This document shows positions 18,783-29,016 of a stretch of DNA of 64,000 nucleotides, piece after piece (positions within the stretch are counted from its first letter, which is position 1; every line of letters starts with the position of its first letter). Below the pieces are notes generated by a model. The model was not told the origin of the DNA, made no database searches, and saw nothing but the letters and a program-made list of their open reading frames with translations. This DNA is from Paraburkholderia sp. PGU19 (GTDB lineage Bacteria > Pseudomonadota > Gammaproteobacteria > Burkholderiales > Burkholderiaceae): assembly GCF_013426915.1 (NCBI RefSeq), contig NZ_AP023182.1, positions 1,376,799-1,440,798 on the forward strand, read 5' to 3'. Made by a program: the position numbers and the translations under genes.

Positions 18783-19976
18783 ATGGAGCCGTATAAGCAA
18801 CCGGGCAGCTTGACTCACGAACTCTTCCGGGAAGTCGTGGAAGCCGCACCCAACGCGATCGTCATGGCCGACCGGGACGGTCTTATCGTTCTCGTCAACG
18901 CGCAGGCGGAAAAGCTGTTCGGTTATTCGCGCAACGAACTGGTCGGCAACAGTGTGGACATCCTCGTGCCCGAGCGCCTGCGCCGCGCGCATCCCGAGTA
19001 CCGCCGCATGTTCTACGGCGACCTGAGCAGCAGACCGATGGGGACCGGCCGCGACCTTTTTGCGTTACGAAAGGACGGCACCGAAGTTCCCGTCGAAATC
19101 GGGCTGAACCCGGTTACAACGACGGAGGGCATATTTGTACTGGCTGCCATCGTCGACATTACCGAACGCCGTCGCCTCGAGGAGCGCTTCCGGCACGTGG
19201 TGGAAGCTGCGCCGAATGCAATGGTGATGGTGGATCAGGAAGGAAAGATCGTCCTCGTGAATGCGCAGACCGAGCATCTGTTCGGCTACAGCCGCGAGCA
19301 GCTGTTCGGGAAGTCGATCGAAACGCTGGTGCCGGAACGGTTTCGGACAGGTCATCGAGTCTCCCGGAGCGCCTATCTGCATGATCTGAAACCGCGCCCG
19401 ATGGGTATGGGCCGTGACCTGTACGGCCGTCGTCAGGACGGCTCGGAGTTTCCGGTGGAGATCGGGCTCAACCCCGTGCGCACGTCCAATGAAGACTTCG
19501 TGCTCGCCGCCATTGTCGACATCACGGAGAGAAAGCGCGCGGAGCAGGAACTCATACGCCGGACGGAAGAACTCGCGCGCTCGAATCAGTATCTCGAACA
19601 ATTTGCGTATGTGGCGTCTCACGATCTACAGGAGCCGTTACGCGCCGTCGCGGGTCCGCTTCAGCTGCTTCAGCGCCGCTATCAAGGACAACTCGATGCG
19701 CGCGCGGACGAATTTATCATGCACGCAGTCGATGGCGCCACGCGGATGCAGAAGCTGATCGACGACCTACTCTCCTATTCCCGTGTCGGACGGCCGGGCG
19801 CAGTTCAGCAGTTGACTAAATGTGCCGCCGCACTTGACCAGGCACTGAAGAGCTTGAGTGTCGTGCTGCAGGAGTCGGGGGCGCAGATCACGCGGTGCGA
19901 ACTGCCTTCCGTCATGGCAAGCATCGTTGATGTAAATCAAGAACAGGTAGGCATCTTGGTGAGTCACTATTGCTAG
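18783..19976 (+). pseudogene. PAS-PAS histidine kinase truncated before the ATPase domain
   Basis: 397 residues: two PAS domains (about 15-120 and 137-245) that are close repeats of each other (EAAPNAIVMADRDGLIVLVN, and EAAPNAMVMVDQEGKIVLVN), then a HisKA helix with the phospho-acceptor His in VASHDLQEPLRAVAGPLQL. The reading ends ILVSHYC soon after DVNQEQ, where related kinases continue into the HATPase_c domain (N, G1 and G2 boxes). Nothing downstream restores it. It therefore cannot autophosphorylate, but could act as a sensor or dimer partner. It sits near the response regulator at 15429. GAAACC-type ribosome site is weak. Confidence 0.8.
19927..19940 (+). promoter_or_regulatory. Perfect FNR consensus inside the truncated kinase
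   Basis: ttgatgtaaatcaa is an exact TTGAT-N4-ATCAA. It lies in codons for VDVNQ, so it may be chance, but a promoter at -41.5 would start near 19976 and lead into the BON gene at 20156. Confidence 0.35.
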
Positions 19977-20155
19977 TCCTCACCTCGAAGTACGGTCACA
20001 ATGCATCCGGCAAAGCATTCTCAGTTCGATCCGCACTTACGATCCGTCATCAATCCAACCGAAGAAAAATCGAAACCGTCAACGCCACGACTTGTTGGCT
20101 CGCATCGTCCAGGGCTGATTGGAAGAGGCACGGCATTTGAAGAAAGGAGCCTTGC

Positions 20156-20905
20156 GTGAACACGACAGCAGCGACCTTCAACATTTCACCGCGAGATTGT
20201 GACCTCACGAATTGCATCGTTGACAGCATTCGTCGTGACCCTTCGTTGAGCCTCGAGCCGATTATCGTCGACGTACGCAACAGCCGAGCCGTCTTGCGCG
20301 GTACGGTCTCGAGTTGCGCCGCCCGAGTTGCGGCACGCAACGCCGCTGAAAAGGTACAAGGTATTACGTCCGTGACTTCGGAGCTGACCGTTAGTGTGCC
20401 TCCGCATTTGCGCCGCAGCGACACGGAGATACGCGACGCTGTGCTCGATGCGCTGAAATGGAGGGCGTACCTACCCTGTGGCGCGGTTACGGTGACCGTT
20501 CGCGACGGATGTGTGACCCTTTCCGGTCGGGTAGATTGGTCATATCAACGAAAACTCGCCGAGAAAGTTCTTTTGCCGCTACTGGGTATCACGTCGATCA
20601 GCAATGAACTTCGTGTTAGCGACCGGCAAATCCAGATGGAAGTTTCAGCACGAATCCGCGCCAGACTTCGCTTGGCCGCCGAGAGGCAAGCCGACGCAAT
20701 CAAGGTCAAGGTGCGGGGCGGAGTTGCCACGTTGCGCGGCCAATTGCCTGTCGTCGACGAGCGTGCATTCGTGATCTCTGCCGCGCAAAGCCACCCTGAA
20801 GTGCGGCAGGTATCTGACGAGCTGCGCTCAAGGTCAAGACCACGCATGCGACGCCGGACATCAGTATCAAATGCACTTGACCGGCAAAAACTCGGCATAA
20901 AATAA
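20156..20905 (+). CDS. Triple BON-domain protein
   Basis: A 249-residue protein with three BON domains (about 18-85, 90-155, 158-225). Each has the VxxGxVxLxG core: SRAVLRGTVSS, GCVTLSGRVDW, GGVATLRGQLP. It starts at GTG 20156 with AAGGAG 6 bases upstream. There is no obvious signal peptide (MNTTAATFNISPRDC), unlike OsmY. BON proteins bind membranes or phospholipids and are stress-associated. Upstream lies a truncated kinase, downstream an IS6 remnant. Confidence 0.88.
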   Translation: MNTTAATFNISPRDCDLTNCIVDSIRRDPSLSLEPIIVDVRNSRAVLRGTVSSCAARVAARNAAEKVQGITSVTSELTVSVPPHLRRSDTEIRDAVLDALKWRAYLPCGAVTVTVRDGCVTLSGRVDWSYQRKLAEKVLLPLLGITSISNELRVSDRQIQMEVSARIRARLRLAAERQADAIKVKVRGGVATLRGQLPVVDERAFVISAAQSHPEVRQVSDELRSRSRPRMRRRTSVSNALDRQKLGIK

Positions 20906-21011
20906 GTCTGGTAAGGACTATTTCCGGCCACCGTTGTCGTACCGGTTCTGGTGCAAATATGAGGCGGGCGGGTTAGGCTCAGGGGTTTATAGATCCGCGC
21001 AGCGCGAACAG

Positions 21012-21195
21012 ATGAGTAAATTGGGGAAAATTGACGGGCTGTTCGAAGGCCGGCATTTCGATCGCGAAGTCATCGTCTTGTGCGTGCGTTGGTACCCGCG
21101 TTACAAGCTGAGCCTGCGCGATCTGGTCGAGATGATCTCCGAACGGGGTCTTTCTCTGGCGCACACGGCGATCATGCGCTGGGTCAAGCGGGTGG
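21012..21195 (+). pseudogene. IS6-family transposase, N-terminal remnant
   Basis: The reading MSKLGKIDGLFEGRHFDREV, then CVRWYPRYKLSLRDLVEMIS and HTAIMRWVKR, is the N-terminal helix-turn-helix of an IS6/IS26-type transposase. The match stops at about 21195 and the catalytic DDE part is missing. ggttctggtgcaaat at 20944-20958 resembles an IS6 end. It marks an old deletion or rearrangement between the BON gene and the CrtI-like gene. Confidence 0.8.
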
Positions 21196-21321
21196 TACTC
21201 GCGTTGCCGAATTATCGGTAAAGTTAGTCGCGAGAGGGTGCGCCCGGCCGCGTAACGTCCTTGCGGCCTGATGGCTTGACGTCCGCGTGGCCATGCGGCG
21301 TCGCCGGGCGCGTGGGTTGCG

Positions 21322-22854
21322 TCAGGCCGGAAAGCCGTCGGCTGCGTTCGACGACTTGTCACGCTCGTCCGGCACGAAGGCGATGCCGTCCTGCCGGCAC
21401 ATGCGGCGCACCGCGCGCCGCGCGGTAATCAGGCCGGACGGCAGGCCGCCGCCGGGCATGACCCACTGGCCGATCATCAGGAACCGCCGCAAGCCGGGCA
21501 ACGCGGGCGGCAAGGGTCTTACGCCCGTCTGCGGCGTGAGCAGCCAGCCTTCCATGCTGCCTTGCCAGTTGCGCGTGCAGTGGACCACGGTGGCGGGCGT
21601 CGACACGTCGACCACTTCTATCGCGTCACGTACACAGGGCGTGCGCTCGTCGAATATCGCGATAACGCTGTTCGCCACGCGCTGCTTTTCCGCTTCATAT
21701 CCTTGCGGGTCGTGCTCGCTCAACCACGACCAGTACCCCACGTTGCGCGTGGGCAGCGTGCACGTCACGGCGGTCTTGCCTGCAGGCGCGAACGTTGGAT
21801 CGTAGTGGAACAGCCTGAAGGCGATCTGATGTAGCACTGTTTGCGGGTCCAATGTGAACGGCTTGTTGAGCAGTCGCATCACATATCCGCACTGCTGCGA
21901 AAGATCGCGCGCCACGCCGAGGCTCACCTGCAGGAACGAAGGGAAGGGCTTGTACGTGCGATAGACGTGCGCCATGCGCGGGCCGACATACCGCCCGTCG
22001 AGCATGTTGTACACGGTCGTGTGCCCGTCGGCGGCGGAGACGACCCAGTCGGCGTCGATGCGCTCGCCGTCGTCCAGTTGCACACCCACTGCAGTGTCGT
22101 CTTCCACGAGAATCTGCTTGACGCTCGAGCCCGTGCGCAACACACCACCGAGCTGCTGCAGGTTCTGCGCGATCGGACCGATCACCGCGTGCGAGCCGCC
22201 TATTGGATAGCCGGCGTTGCGGTTGCTGACCCATGCGAGCGCGAAAACTAGCGCAACGACCGCGAGCTGCGCGTTTTCTCCTTCGCCGAAGAAGCCTCGC
22301 AGCAACGAGTCGTTGAACCGCTTGCCATAGTCTTCGGAAGTAATGTGCGAGAGGTTTTGCAGAAGAGGCATGTGGCGAAGCAATTGCAGCCCCGTCGTGA
22401 GGCGGTCCTGCCAGGCGCTGCTCAACGACGGCAGCGGGCAGTGGCTCAGGCTGCGGACGGCATGCATGAACTGGCGGATCTGTGCTTCGTCCTGCGGTGC
22501 GTGTCGCAGCAGCTCCGCTTCGAGCCGCTCGAGATTCGAGTAGATGGACAGACTATTTCCTTCTTCGCTTTCTACACGCATCCATTCTTCCGGGTAGACG
22601 AAATGAAGGCGGTCGATATCGAACACTTCGCGCCATAACGCGTGCATGGGATCGTGCAAATTCGACCCGAGCAGCCAGTGCAGACAAGCTTCGAACGTAT
22701 AAGTGCCGCGCTGCCAGCTGGTGGCGAGTCCGCCGGGACGTTCGTGCTGCTCGAGCACGGTGACGGCGTATCCGCACTTGCGCGCGTGAACCGCGGCGCA
22801 CAGGCCAGCGATGCCGGCGCCGATGATGACGACCTTTCGGGGAATGGGGTTCAT
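21322..22854 (-). CDS. CrtI-like FAD-dependent oxidoreductase (phytoene desaturase/isomerase family)
   Basis: A 510-residue flavoprotein starting MNPIPRKVVIIGAGIAGLCA: the dinucleotide motif GAGIAG is followed by VTVLEQHERPGGLATSW as in CrtI/CrtISO enzymes. The C-terminal FAD site has a GGGLPSGLITARRAVRRM pattern. Start 22854 is set by GGAG 8 bases upstream. There is no carotenoid synthase nearby, so the substrate is unknown; retinol-saturase-like or other hydrophobic polyene roles are possible. The FNR box at 22991 lies at a fitting distance. Confidence 0.85.
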   Translation of the reverse strand: MNPIPRKVVIIGAGIAGLCAAVHARKCGYAVTVLEQHERPGGLATSWQRGTYTFEACLHWLLGSNLHDPMHALWREVFDIDRLHFVYPEEWMRVESEEGNSLSIYSNLERLEAELLRHAPQDEAQIRQFMHAVRSLSHCPLPSLSSAWQDRLTTGLQLLRHMPLLQNLSHITSEDYGKRFNDSLLRGFFGEGENAQLAVVALVFALAWVSNRNAGYPIGGSHAVIGPIAQNLQQLGGVLRTGSSVKQILVEDDTAVGVQLDDGERIDADWVVSAADGHTTVYNMLDGRYVGPRMAHVYRTYKPFPSFLQVSLGVARDLSQQCGYVMRLLNKPFTLDPQTVLHQIAFRLFHYDPTFAPAGKTAVTCTLPTRNVGYWSWLSEHDPQGYEAEKQRVANSVIAIFDERTPCVRDAIEVVDVSTPATVVHCTRNWQGSMEGWLLTPQTGVRPLPPALPGLRRFLMIGQWVMPGGGLPSGLITARRAVRRMCRQDGIAFVPDERDKSSNAADGFPA

Positions 22855-22990
22855 GGCTGCGACTCCGGCGGGATGAGGAGAGCGTATGACGCGTATTACG
22901 ACGCGTACGGCCCGTATGGGAACGTGTGGGACGTTGGATGTACGCGCGCCACACACATCGACTAATGTGCTGCGCGGTGCGGCGCTACTG

Positions 22991-23004
22991 TTGATCTGTA
23001 TCAA
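22991..23004. promoter_or_regulatory. FNR-type box in a divergent region
   Basis: ttgatctgtatcaa, full consensus. For the minus strand the predicted start is near 22956 (CrtI-like gene at 22854). For the plus strand it would be near 23039, right at the start of the small membrane protein at 23040. Confidence 0.68.
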
Positions 23005-23039
23005 GCGCAGCACGAACGACATCATGATCTGGTTGGCGG

Positions 23040-23204
23040 ATGCAGTGCTCGGGGCACGCGCTGATTGCGCTCTTTATCGTCGGCGGGCTCGTCACGATTT
23101 GGGTGGGCGCGGCGCTGGGCTGGAAGCGGGTGCTTGAGCCGTTCTGCCAGCTAGTACATCTTGTCGCCATCGGCGTGGTGGGGGCTCATCACCTGCTGTC
23201 CTGA
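23040..23204 (+). CDS. Small membrane protein (54 aa), unrecognised
   Basis: The frame ATG 23040 to TGA 23204 encodes MQCSGHALIALFIVGGLVTI, then WVGAALGWKRVLEPFCQLVH and a second hydrophobic run ending GAHHLLS. It has two hydrophobic segments separated by a basic turn, which is far from random composition. It is too short for most gene callers. No ribosome site is obvious; the FNR box at 22991-23004 would place the start of transcription at about the ATG, so a leaderless message is possible. No homology is recognised. Confidence 0.45.
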   Translation: MQCSGHALIALFIVGGLVTIWVGAALGWKRVLEPFCQLVHLVAIGVVGAHHLLS

Positions 23205-23550
23205 TGGTTACGTTCACCAACTCGATCCCGGCTAGTGGCCTGCGAGTGCAAATAAAATTGTCAATTAGAAATGACGCCAGCTTATACGGCTTGTCTTTGA
23301 CGGGATTCTGGATTGACAGACTTATTTTGATCGACGCTTGCGGACCCTTCCTTGCGCGGACGATTCAGTGGCTACTCCCTGTCAGCGGGGTTTGGCGAAG
23401 CTGGGCAGGTACGGATAAATTCCAGACCGTTAGTTGCGCATGATTGCTCACAATGCGACGTGAATCGTTGAATACACACGACGGCAGCGATATGCTTCGC
23501 ACCTTAACGGGAATGACGAAGACAGAAACGTATCGAAGGGAGACGACACA
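23205..23550. other. Intergenic region, nothing recognised
   Basis: AT-richer than its surroundings. No open frame with coding character, no FNR consensus. It should hold the promoter of the SET-domain gene. Confidence 0.5.
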
Positions 23551-23970
23551 ATGCGATTGCGACGTATCACCGCGCGACGCTCCTCCGTGCATGGCAAGGG
23601 ACTGTTTGCGCTTCAGCCGATCGCCGCAGGCGAGCGGCTCATCGAGTACAAGGGTGAAGTGACCAGCTGGCGGCGGGCAGCGGCACGCCAACGATCGGAA
23701 GCCGGCCATACGTTCGTGTTCGGCCTGTCTGACGGTCGCGTCATCGATGGCAGTCGCGGCGGAAACAGCGCCCGTTTCCTGAACCACGCGTGCACGCCCA
23801 ACTGCGAGGCGATCGAGACGGGCGATCGCATCTTCATCCACGCCCTCACCGGCATCAGGCCTGACGAAGAACTTTTCATCGACGGCGAGATGAGCGAAGA
23901 CATCCGTGCCCAGTACGCTTGTCATTGCGGTCATTCCGCCTGCCGCAGATCAATGCTTGGCAGTGCATGA
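23551..23970 (+). CDS. SET-domain protein, putative lysine methyltransferase lacking the conserved Tyr
   Basis: A 139-residue single-domain SET protein: HGKGLFALQPI (14-24), the AdoMet-binding NSARFLNHACTPNC (72-85) and post-SET cysteines CHCGHSAC (124-131). AGGGAG precedes ATG 23551. The segment that normally reads ELFIDY or LTYDY is ELFIDGEM here, so the conserved active-site Tyr is Gly. It may be inactive or changed. Small bacterial SET proteins of this type have no firm substrate. Neighbours give no clue. Confidence 0.88.
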   Translation: MRLRRITARRSSVHGKGLFALQPIAAGERLIEYKGEVTSWRRAAARQRSEAGHTFVFGLSDGRVIDGSRGGNSARFLNHACTPNCEAIETGDRIFIHALTGIRPDEELFIDGEMSEDIRAQYACHCGHSACRRSMLGSA

Positions 23971-25085
23971 CCGCGACGTAAATGCGGCGTTGCCCACACG
24001 CACAGGGCTGGGTGCATGACGATAGCTGGCCTGTGTATGCCGGCGATACCTGTTTGCGTCCTGTCTGCGCATCCCGTAACGGGCCCCGGCGAACTATAAG
24101 CGTCCAGCAGACGAGCAACGCTGGGCAGGTACCGTCGCTTGTCGGATTGGCAATGGTCGGTATGGGACGTCAAGCAGCCGCTCGGCACCTTCGCTTTATG
24201 ACAAGACGCCGGCCATAAACGCCGTTGGCGTGACCATCGTATAACTGCAGCCATGATTAGTATTGCTGACGTCAAGCACACGATCAGGTCGAACGGCGGC
24301 TTTGTGCGCGTCCAGAGGACAGTAGTCGACCCTCAACGGCCACACGCGGTCGCGATGGCTCGAAGGCCGCTTCCAGCGGTACAGTGGTCATTCGGGTTGG
24401 TATTGATCAGGTCTCTCGCAATGCGGGCTCGTTTCCACCCGTTCGTTTGGCCTTTCTCTCCGGGCACCGTGCGCGAATTACCGCCCTCACTGCGGCTCGC
24501 GCCTTGGGGAAGACGATGAAGACGCCGCCGAAGATATTCGCGAAAGCGCAGGGCCATCACCGTAAGAAGACTTCATTGCGATTGCGCTTCGAGCGCCAGT
24601 TCTGGCCGAAGTCAATCCGCACTCGGTAGCCGCCATTGCGGGACTGACAATCTGCCCGACACGAATTCTCTTAACCCGTTGTGAGAACCAAGGACCGTAG
24701 CAAAGTAAGCATCCGCTTGAATATGCGCCTGCGCACATTCGCGACGCGAACTTCATCCGGGGATGTACTTACTGCCCTTCCATGTAACGCCACCTATCTT
24801 GAAGACGCACGCATATCGTTGCAGCATCTTGAGGCCACGCGTGGTTCACGATGCACAGTGTATTCGCCATTAATGGGCAGTGCGTGAACGGCTATCAGAA
24901 GATCAACATAAAGCTTGCTGTCCTGGCGCGCAGCGACTTCACCTCCCCCGACCAGATCGCGTTGACCCTTTTTTTGCCCAACAACACATGAGGATCAAGC
25001 AACTTCTGAACGCGCCTCGTGCTGCGATAGCTGCAGAGATCGGGAGGTCTCAAACTGCCGGTCCAAATAATGAAGGTGAACAAAC
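23971..25085. other. Long intergenic stretch without a clear gene
   Basis: Only short unrelated frames on both strands, none with a convincing ribosome site. It contains a degenerate repeat (24231-24322) related to one at 46006-46096. Probably decayed DNA. Confidence 0.55.
24231..24322 (+). repeat. Degenerate intergenic repeat, copy A
   Basis: About 90 bases share an ordered series of words (gacgtc-agcac, gatca, gaacg, gctttgtg, cgtcc, gacag) with 46006-46096. Similarity is roughly three quarters by eye. Neither copy is coding. Confidence 0.4.
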
Positions 25086-26134
25086 ATGACGAACGTACTT
25101 AGGCAGAAATGGGTGCAGATCATCGTGGCCGTGTTGGTCCTCGCCCTCCCCGGCGTCGCAAGCGCCAATATGATATTCGGCAGCATCGTCGTGTTCGGTA
25201 CGAGCCTTTCCGACCCCGGCAATGCATTCACGCTGCTGGCTCACCCACCGGCCGGACAGAGTGTGGCGGGCAACGTCAGTCAGAACAAGCCGCCTTACGA
25301 CACCCTCGACGAGTCGCTGGTTCCGAGCGCCCCTTACGCAAAGGGCGGGCACCACTTCAGCAACGGAGCGACTTGGATCGAGCAGTTCGCCCAGGGCAGA
25401 GGGCTGGCCGCGTACGTCCAGCCTGCGTTCCAGAGCACCAGCGGCAAGGCGCGCAACTACGCAGTGGGCGGGGCAAGGGCCACGCAGTTTCCGAATACGG
25501 TCAATCTGCCGCAGCAAGTGCAGACATTTCTCCAGGATGTGAACCAGACTGCTCCATCGGACGCGCTGTACGTCATCGAGATGGGAAGTAACGATCTTCG
25601 TGATGCCCTTGTCACGTTTTTCACCGTGTACCAGGCAACGGGCAGTCAAAGCCAGGCGGCGGCGGCGGCGAATGCCATCGTGACCAATGCCCTGAACGGC
25701 ATCGCCCAAAGTATTCAGACGCTTTATACCTCTGGGGCAAGAAAGTTTCTTGTCTGGAATGCGCCGAGGATAGAGTTGACACCGGCTGTTCGGGCGTTGG
25801 GCCCTGGCGCAGGGATCGTGGCCCGGAACCTGGTGGACGGATTCAATCAGGGGCTAGCCCAAAACGTCCTGTCTTCGGCGGCACTCGGTAGCCTGCCCGG
25901 CATCCAGATCGCGGAAATGGACATCTCCGGCCAGATGGTGGTCATCATCCAATCGCCGGGCAACTTCGGCCTCACCGATGTCACCGATCCCTGCGTAACC
26001 CCAATATGCCGCCTTTTACGTGCCAGCAGCCTGACGATTATTTCTTCTGGGATGGGATCCACCCGACGAAGGCAGTACACGCGCTAATTGCGCAACTGGC
26101 AGTGGGTACCTTGGCACAGTATCCTGGCCCTTAG
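25086..26134 (+). pseudogene. Secreted GDSL/SGNH lipase-esterase, frameshifted near the C-terminus
   Basis: A signal peptide (MTNVLRQKWVQIIVAVLVLA, then LPGVASA) is followed by the SGNH block I FGTSLSDPGNA with Ser40; usual enzymes have FGDS. GSNDLRDAL is block III. After DPCVTP the first frame runs into unrelated residues and stops at 26087. The expected ending QQPDDYFFWDGIHPTKAVHA with the catalytic Asp-His pair is found in another frame up to 26134. A single missing base in the C4 run at 25999-26002 would restore it. Function if intact: extracellular ester hydrolysis. Confidence 0.87.
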
Positions 26135-26634
26135 CGCGGCCGCATGGACCGGCAACGACATGTCGACGGACGCGTGGTACTTGTTTCAACGTCCATGGAT
26201 GGTCACGAAACAAATGTCAAGAGGACGCGACAGGGACGTTTGACCGAAAGAGGTCCGCTATCCGAGGGGACCTGACATTCGAGTGTCCGTGCGAGCGGCC
26301 AGCGAACGGCTGTAAGTGGCCGACTGTACTCATTCACTGAAGTCGCCCGAAAGCAGCCGTCGAAGATTTCAACGGCTGCCCTACAGCACCTTCATTGAAC
26401 TGGTGCTCTCGGCCACTTGCCGCCGTTCGCCATCCATGTCCTGTGGCCCGCTCGAGCGGCGGCTTCGCATCGCAAACGGCCATAGCCGAACGATGCCGAG
26501 GTTCCGGAAGGCCGATATAGCTTCTGCCTTCAACGCCGAAATTTCGAGCGAAGAAGCAGGCGCTAAGGGTTGGTTGTACTCGAAATCTGCTGTCCAAGTC
26601 GAACGATTTCCTTGACCTGCAGACCCCGGTCCTC
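26135..26634. other. Intergenic region
   Basis: No supported gene. Frames at 26316-26615 and its complement lack ribosome sites and family resemblance. Confidence 0.45.
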
Positions 26635-26871
26635 GTGGCTATTGAGCAAATCCTCGGCGAGGAAGGCCTTGCGTGCTCGGTGGTTGTCGCCGCCCCCGCT
26701 GACGTGTCGCCGCTCTTGCGAATGCAAGGTGTCTACGCAACCTCGCTTGCGGAACTCTTTCGCGGCCAGAGCAAGCACGTGCTGCAGCTGATGGATTCGC
26801 TGATCCGCTACGCGATGGCGCAACGCGAGATCGCACCGCGATCGGCGAGCCGCCGCCCACACGCCGCGTAA
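26635..26871 (+). CDS. Possible small hypothetical protein or gene remnant
   Basis: From GTG 26635 the frame reads [20 protein letters not shown], then [20 protein letters not shown] and a basic tail. The frame is open further upstream ([12 protein letters not shown]) but has no ATG, suggesting a missing 5' end. Its stop overlaps the start of a clear rho-independent terminator at 26870-26904, which argues that this was a real gene end. No family is recognised. Confidence 0.4.
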   Translation: MAIEQILGEEGLACSVVVAAPADVSPLLRMQGVYATSLAELFRGQSKHVLQLMDSLIRYAMAQREIAPRSASRRPHAA

Positions 26872-26904
26872 TGCCGTTCAGTTAAGCACTGGACGGCATT
26901 TTTG
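26870..26904 (+). terminator. Rho-independent terminator
   Basis: aatgccgttcag pairs with ctggacggcatt (one G-U pair), loop ttaagca, followed directly by a T5 tract. It is the clearest terminator in the window. Confidence 0.8.
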
Positions 26905-27013
26905 ATCGTGAGGCAGGAGGCGGTCGTAAACAGCACGCCGGAAATGCTAACTTCCCGGGCGGTGCCAGCCACCTGACCTTTCTGCTTCAAGTGCAGCCGG
27001 CGGCCGATCCAGA

Positions 27014-28249
27014 TTATTTAGCCGGCCCTGCTTGCTGGCGTAGCCGACCGCGCATGATCGTAACCGCTGAAGGGAGCGCGTGCCATGTATTGTCCACGAC
27101 AGGCGTCGCGTAGGCCTGCTGGTCCCCTGACTCAAGACGCAGTAGCAGAAAGTTGGCACTCGAGGTACTTGAGCCAATCATGTCTCCGTGATTGTTCAGG
27201 TCCTTGATACGTGCCAGGTCCTGCCCTGCAGGAAGATTGACGACCAGATCGGCCAGATTCAGGCGCACTCCGGGTCGGGGCACGATGTAACTGATGGGAG
27301 GTCCGCCCTGAGAATCAAATGACGTGATAACAATCAGCTTGTTGTCGTTGAAAAGCAGGCCATTACTGCTTTCGTTCTCGACAAGGTAGGTATAAAAAAC
27401 GCCGTTGCTTCCCCACACCCCGATGCGCTCATGGTAAGGCCGCCCAATTTTAAAGGAGTAGCCGAGAACATCGCCCGCCTGGTTAATGGCCTCGCCCCAG
27501 GCCAGATTTTCAGTCGGATCCCCCGGAAACGGATCGAGGATGGTACCGAGCCCGTTGCGCGTGTTCAAACGAAAGGCGCGATCTCCATTGAAGCCAAAAT
27601 AACTAGTCCCATCGATGAGTTGATTGTTGTTCAGGCATCTACAAAATCCCGCCGTAAAAACGAACGGAAAATATGATGCGGTGATGTTCTGACGGAAGTT
27701 GATCGGCGTCGGCGTGCCGTCTCGGTAAAGCACAAAGGTGGCTCCGGTATCAGTAAATGACCATACCAGAGCGGTGTCGTTATCGTTAAGCGCGATGACA
27801 AAGGCGAACTGCTCTCCGGGCTGCGGCGGAATGAGCGTGACCTGGTTTCCGCGGAATAAAGCGGCACGACCGATGAAATTTGTGGGGTCGATCACAACGC
27901 TGCCGCCAATAGTGCCGCTGGCGTTGACCGGACCGCCAAAACTGAGTGGTGGCGCCTGCAGCGGAAGAACGGTCAACTTCCCGTCTTTCTAGTAGGCGAA
28001 CCGAACAACGCCGCAGTTGATATCGTCGCAGAGGGTGCCGTAGACGCGACCGCTGTCCTGGATCGCGTTGGGAAAAAATTTGGTAAATCCAGCTGGCAGC
28101 GCGATCTGGTCAAGTGAGACATAACGATAGCGAGCCTCCTGCGCATGGCTCCCAACCGCCCAAAAACTGAGGATTAGCGCCAGCATCCAGCCGAAGCGGC
28201 ATATAGAAAAGTATCGGTTGGGTTGTCTCTTGATCGAAATGTCGACCAT
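27014..28249 (-). pseudogene. Secreted HAF-repeat-like protein with internal amber codon
   Basis: The start MVDISIKRQPNRYFSICRFG has AGGAG upstream and a signal peptide ending SHAQEARY. The reading stops at TAG 27989-27991 (VRFAY-stop-KDGK) and continues in the same frame for 325 more codons to 27014 with good composition. Repeats of the type INQAGDVLGYS and LNNHGDMIGSS recall HAF-type beta-propeller repeats of secreted proteins. It is a nonsense pseudogene, unless the TAG is read through. Total length without the stop would be about 411 residues. Confidence 0.78.
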
Positions 28250-29016
28250 GTTTTTTCTCCTGCGAAATACGTGGGCCCTATGTCACGAAGATGCAAAGCT
28301 CCTTCGGCTCGCAAAGTAAAAAAGGCAGCATGAAAGTTGGCCGTCAGTGGCCTGACGTCCTCATACTTGCGTTAGTAGCCGATAGCGGGTGCCCGATGGA
28401 GTCTCGGATTTAATATGTGTGATTGGAGGCGCGATCGTGCTGCCTTAATGGCTAGCTGCGGATATGCCCCATTCCCGTTTTTACAAGCGTTGGCTGAGAT
28501 CAACGAATCGACGCAAAGGCAAGGTAGTGCCAGCGCGGAAATCGTCATCACGCCGCAATCGCGCATTAAAAACATAGGCGATTAGCAGGCGGAAAGCAAA
28601 GCGGCGCGCCTGGTTTTTTTGACATGTCATCAGTGCGCGGTTAGCTGACAAGTTCTTGCGGACGTCTTTGTCTTAAAGACCCAGATCAAAAGAAGCCCGG
28701 AACGGCTCTCCGCACGATGCGGGCTTTGCGGAGCGGCACGAGAAGGTGCAGAAAACGTTATCTCCGCTATTCAGGGATCGTTGCGGGCTGACAGCCGGGC
28801 ACGCCACGAAGGCGAACGCCCAGCGCATGGTGACGTTCACGCCGAGAATCGCGACAACCAGCACCCATCAGCCCGAGTGATCGGCGCGGCGAACGATGCG
28901 CCACGACCTGATAGACGAACAGAACGAGTTCAACAACAATTCCGAGGAAAACACAGCCAGATTCAGATGCTGAATGCTGCTAGAGACATAGTCAGGTTCT
29001 CCAGGGGCTTTAGAGT
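28250..29016. other. Intergenic region
   Basis: Low-coding stretch with only short frames (e.g. 28673-28864 minus) that lack ribosome sites or family features. The IS4 element starts at 29017. Confidence 0.45.
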
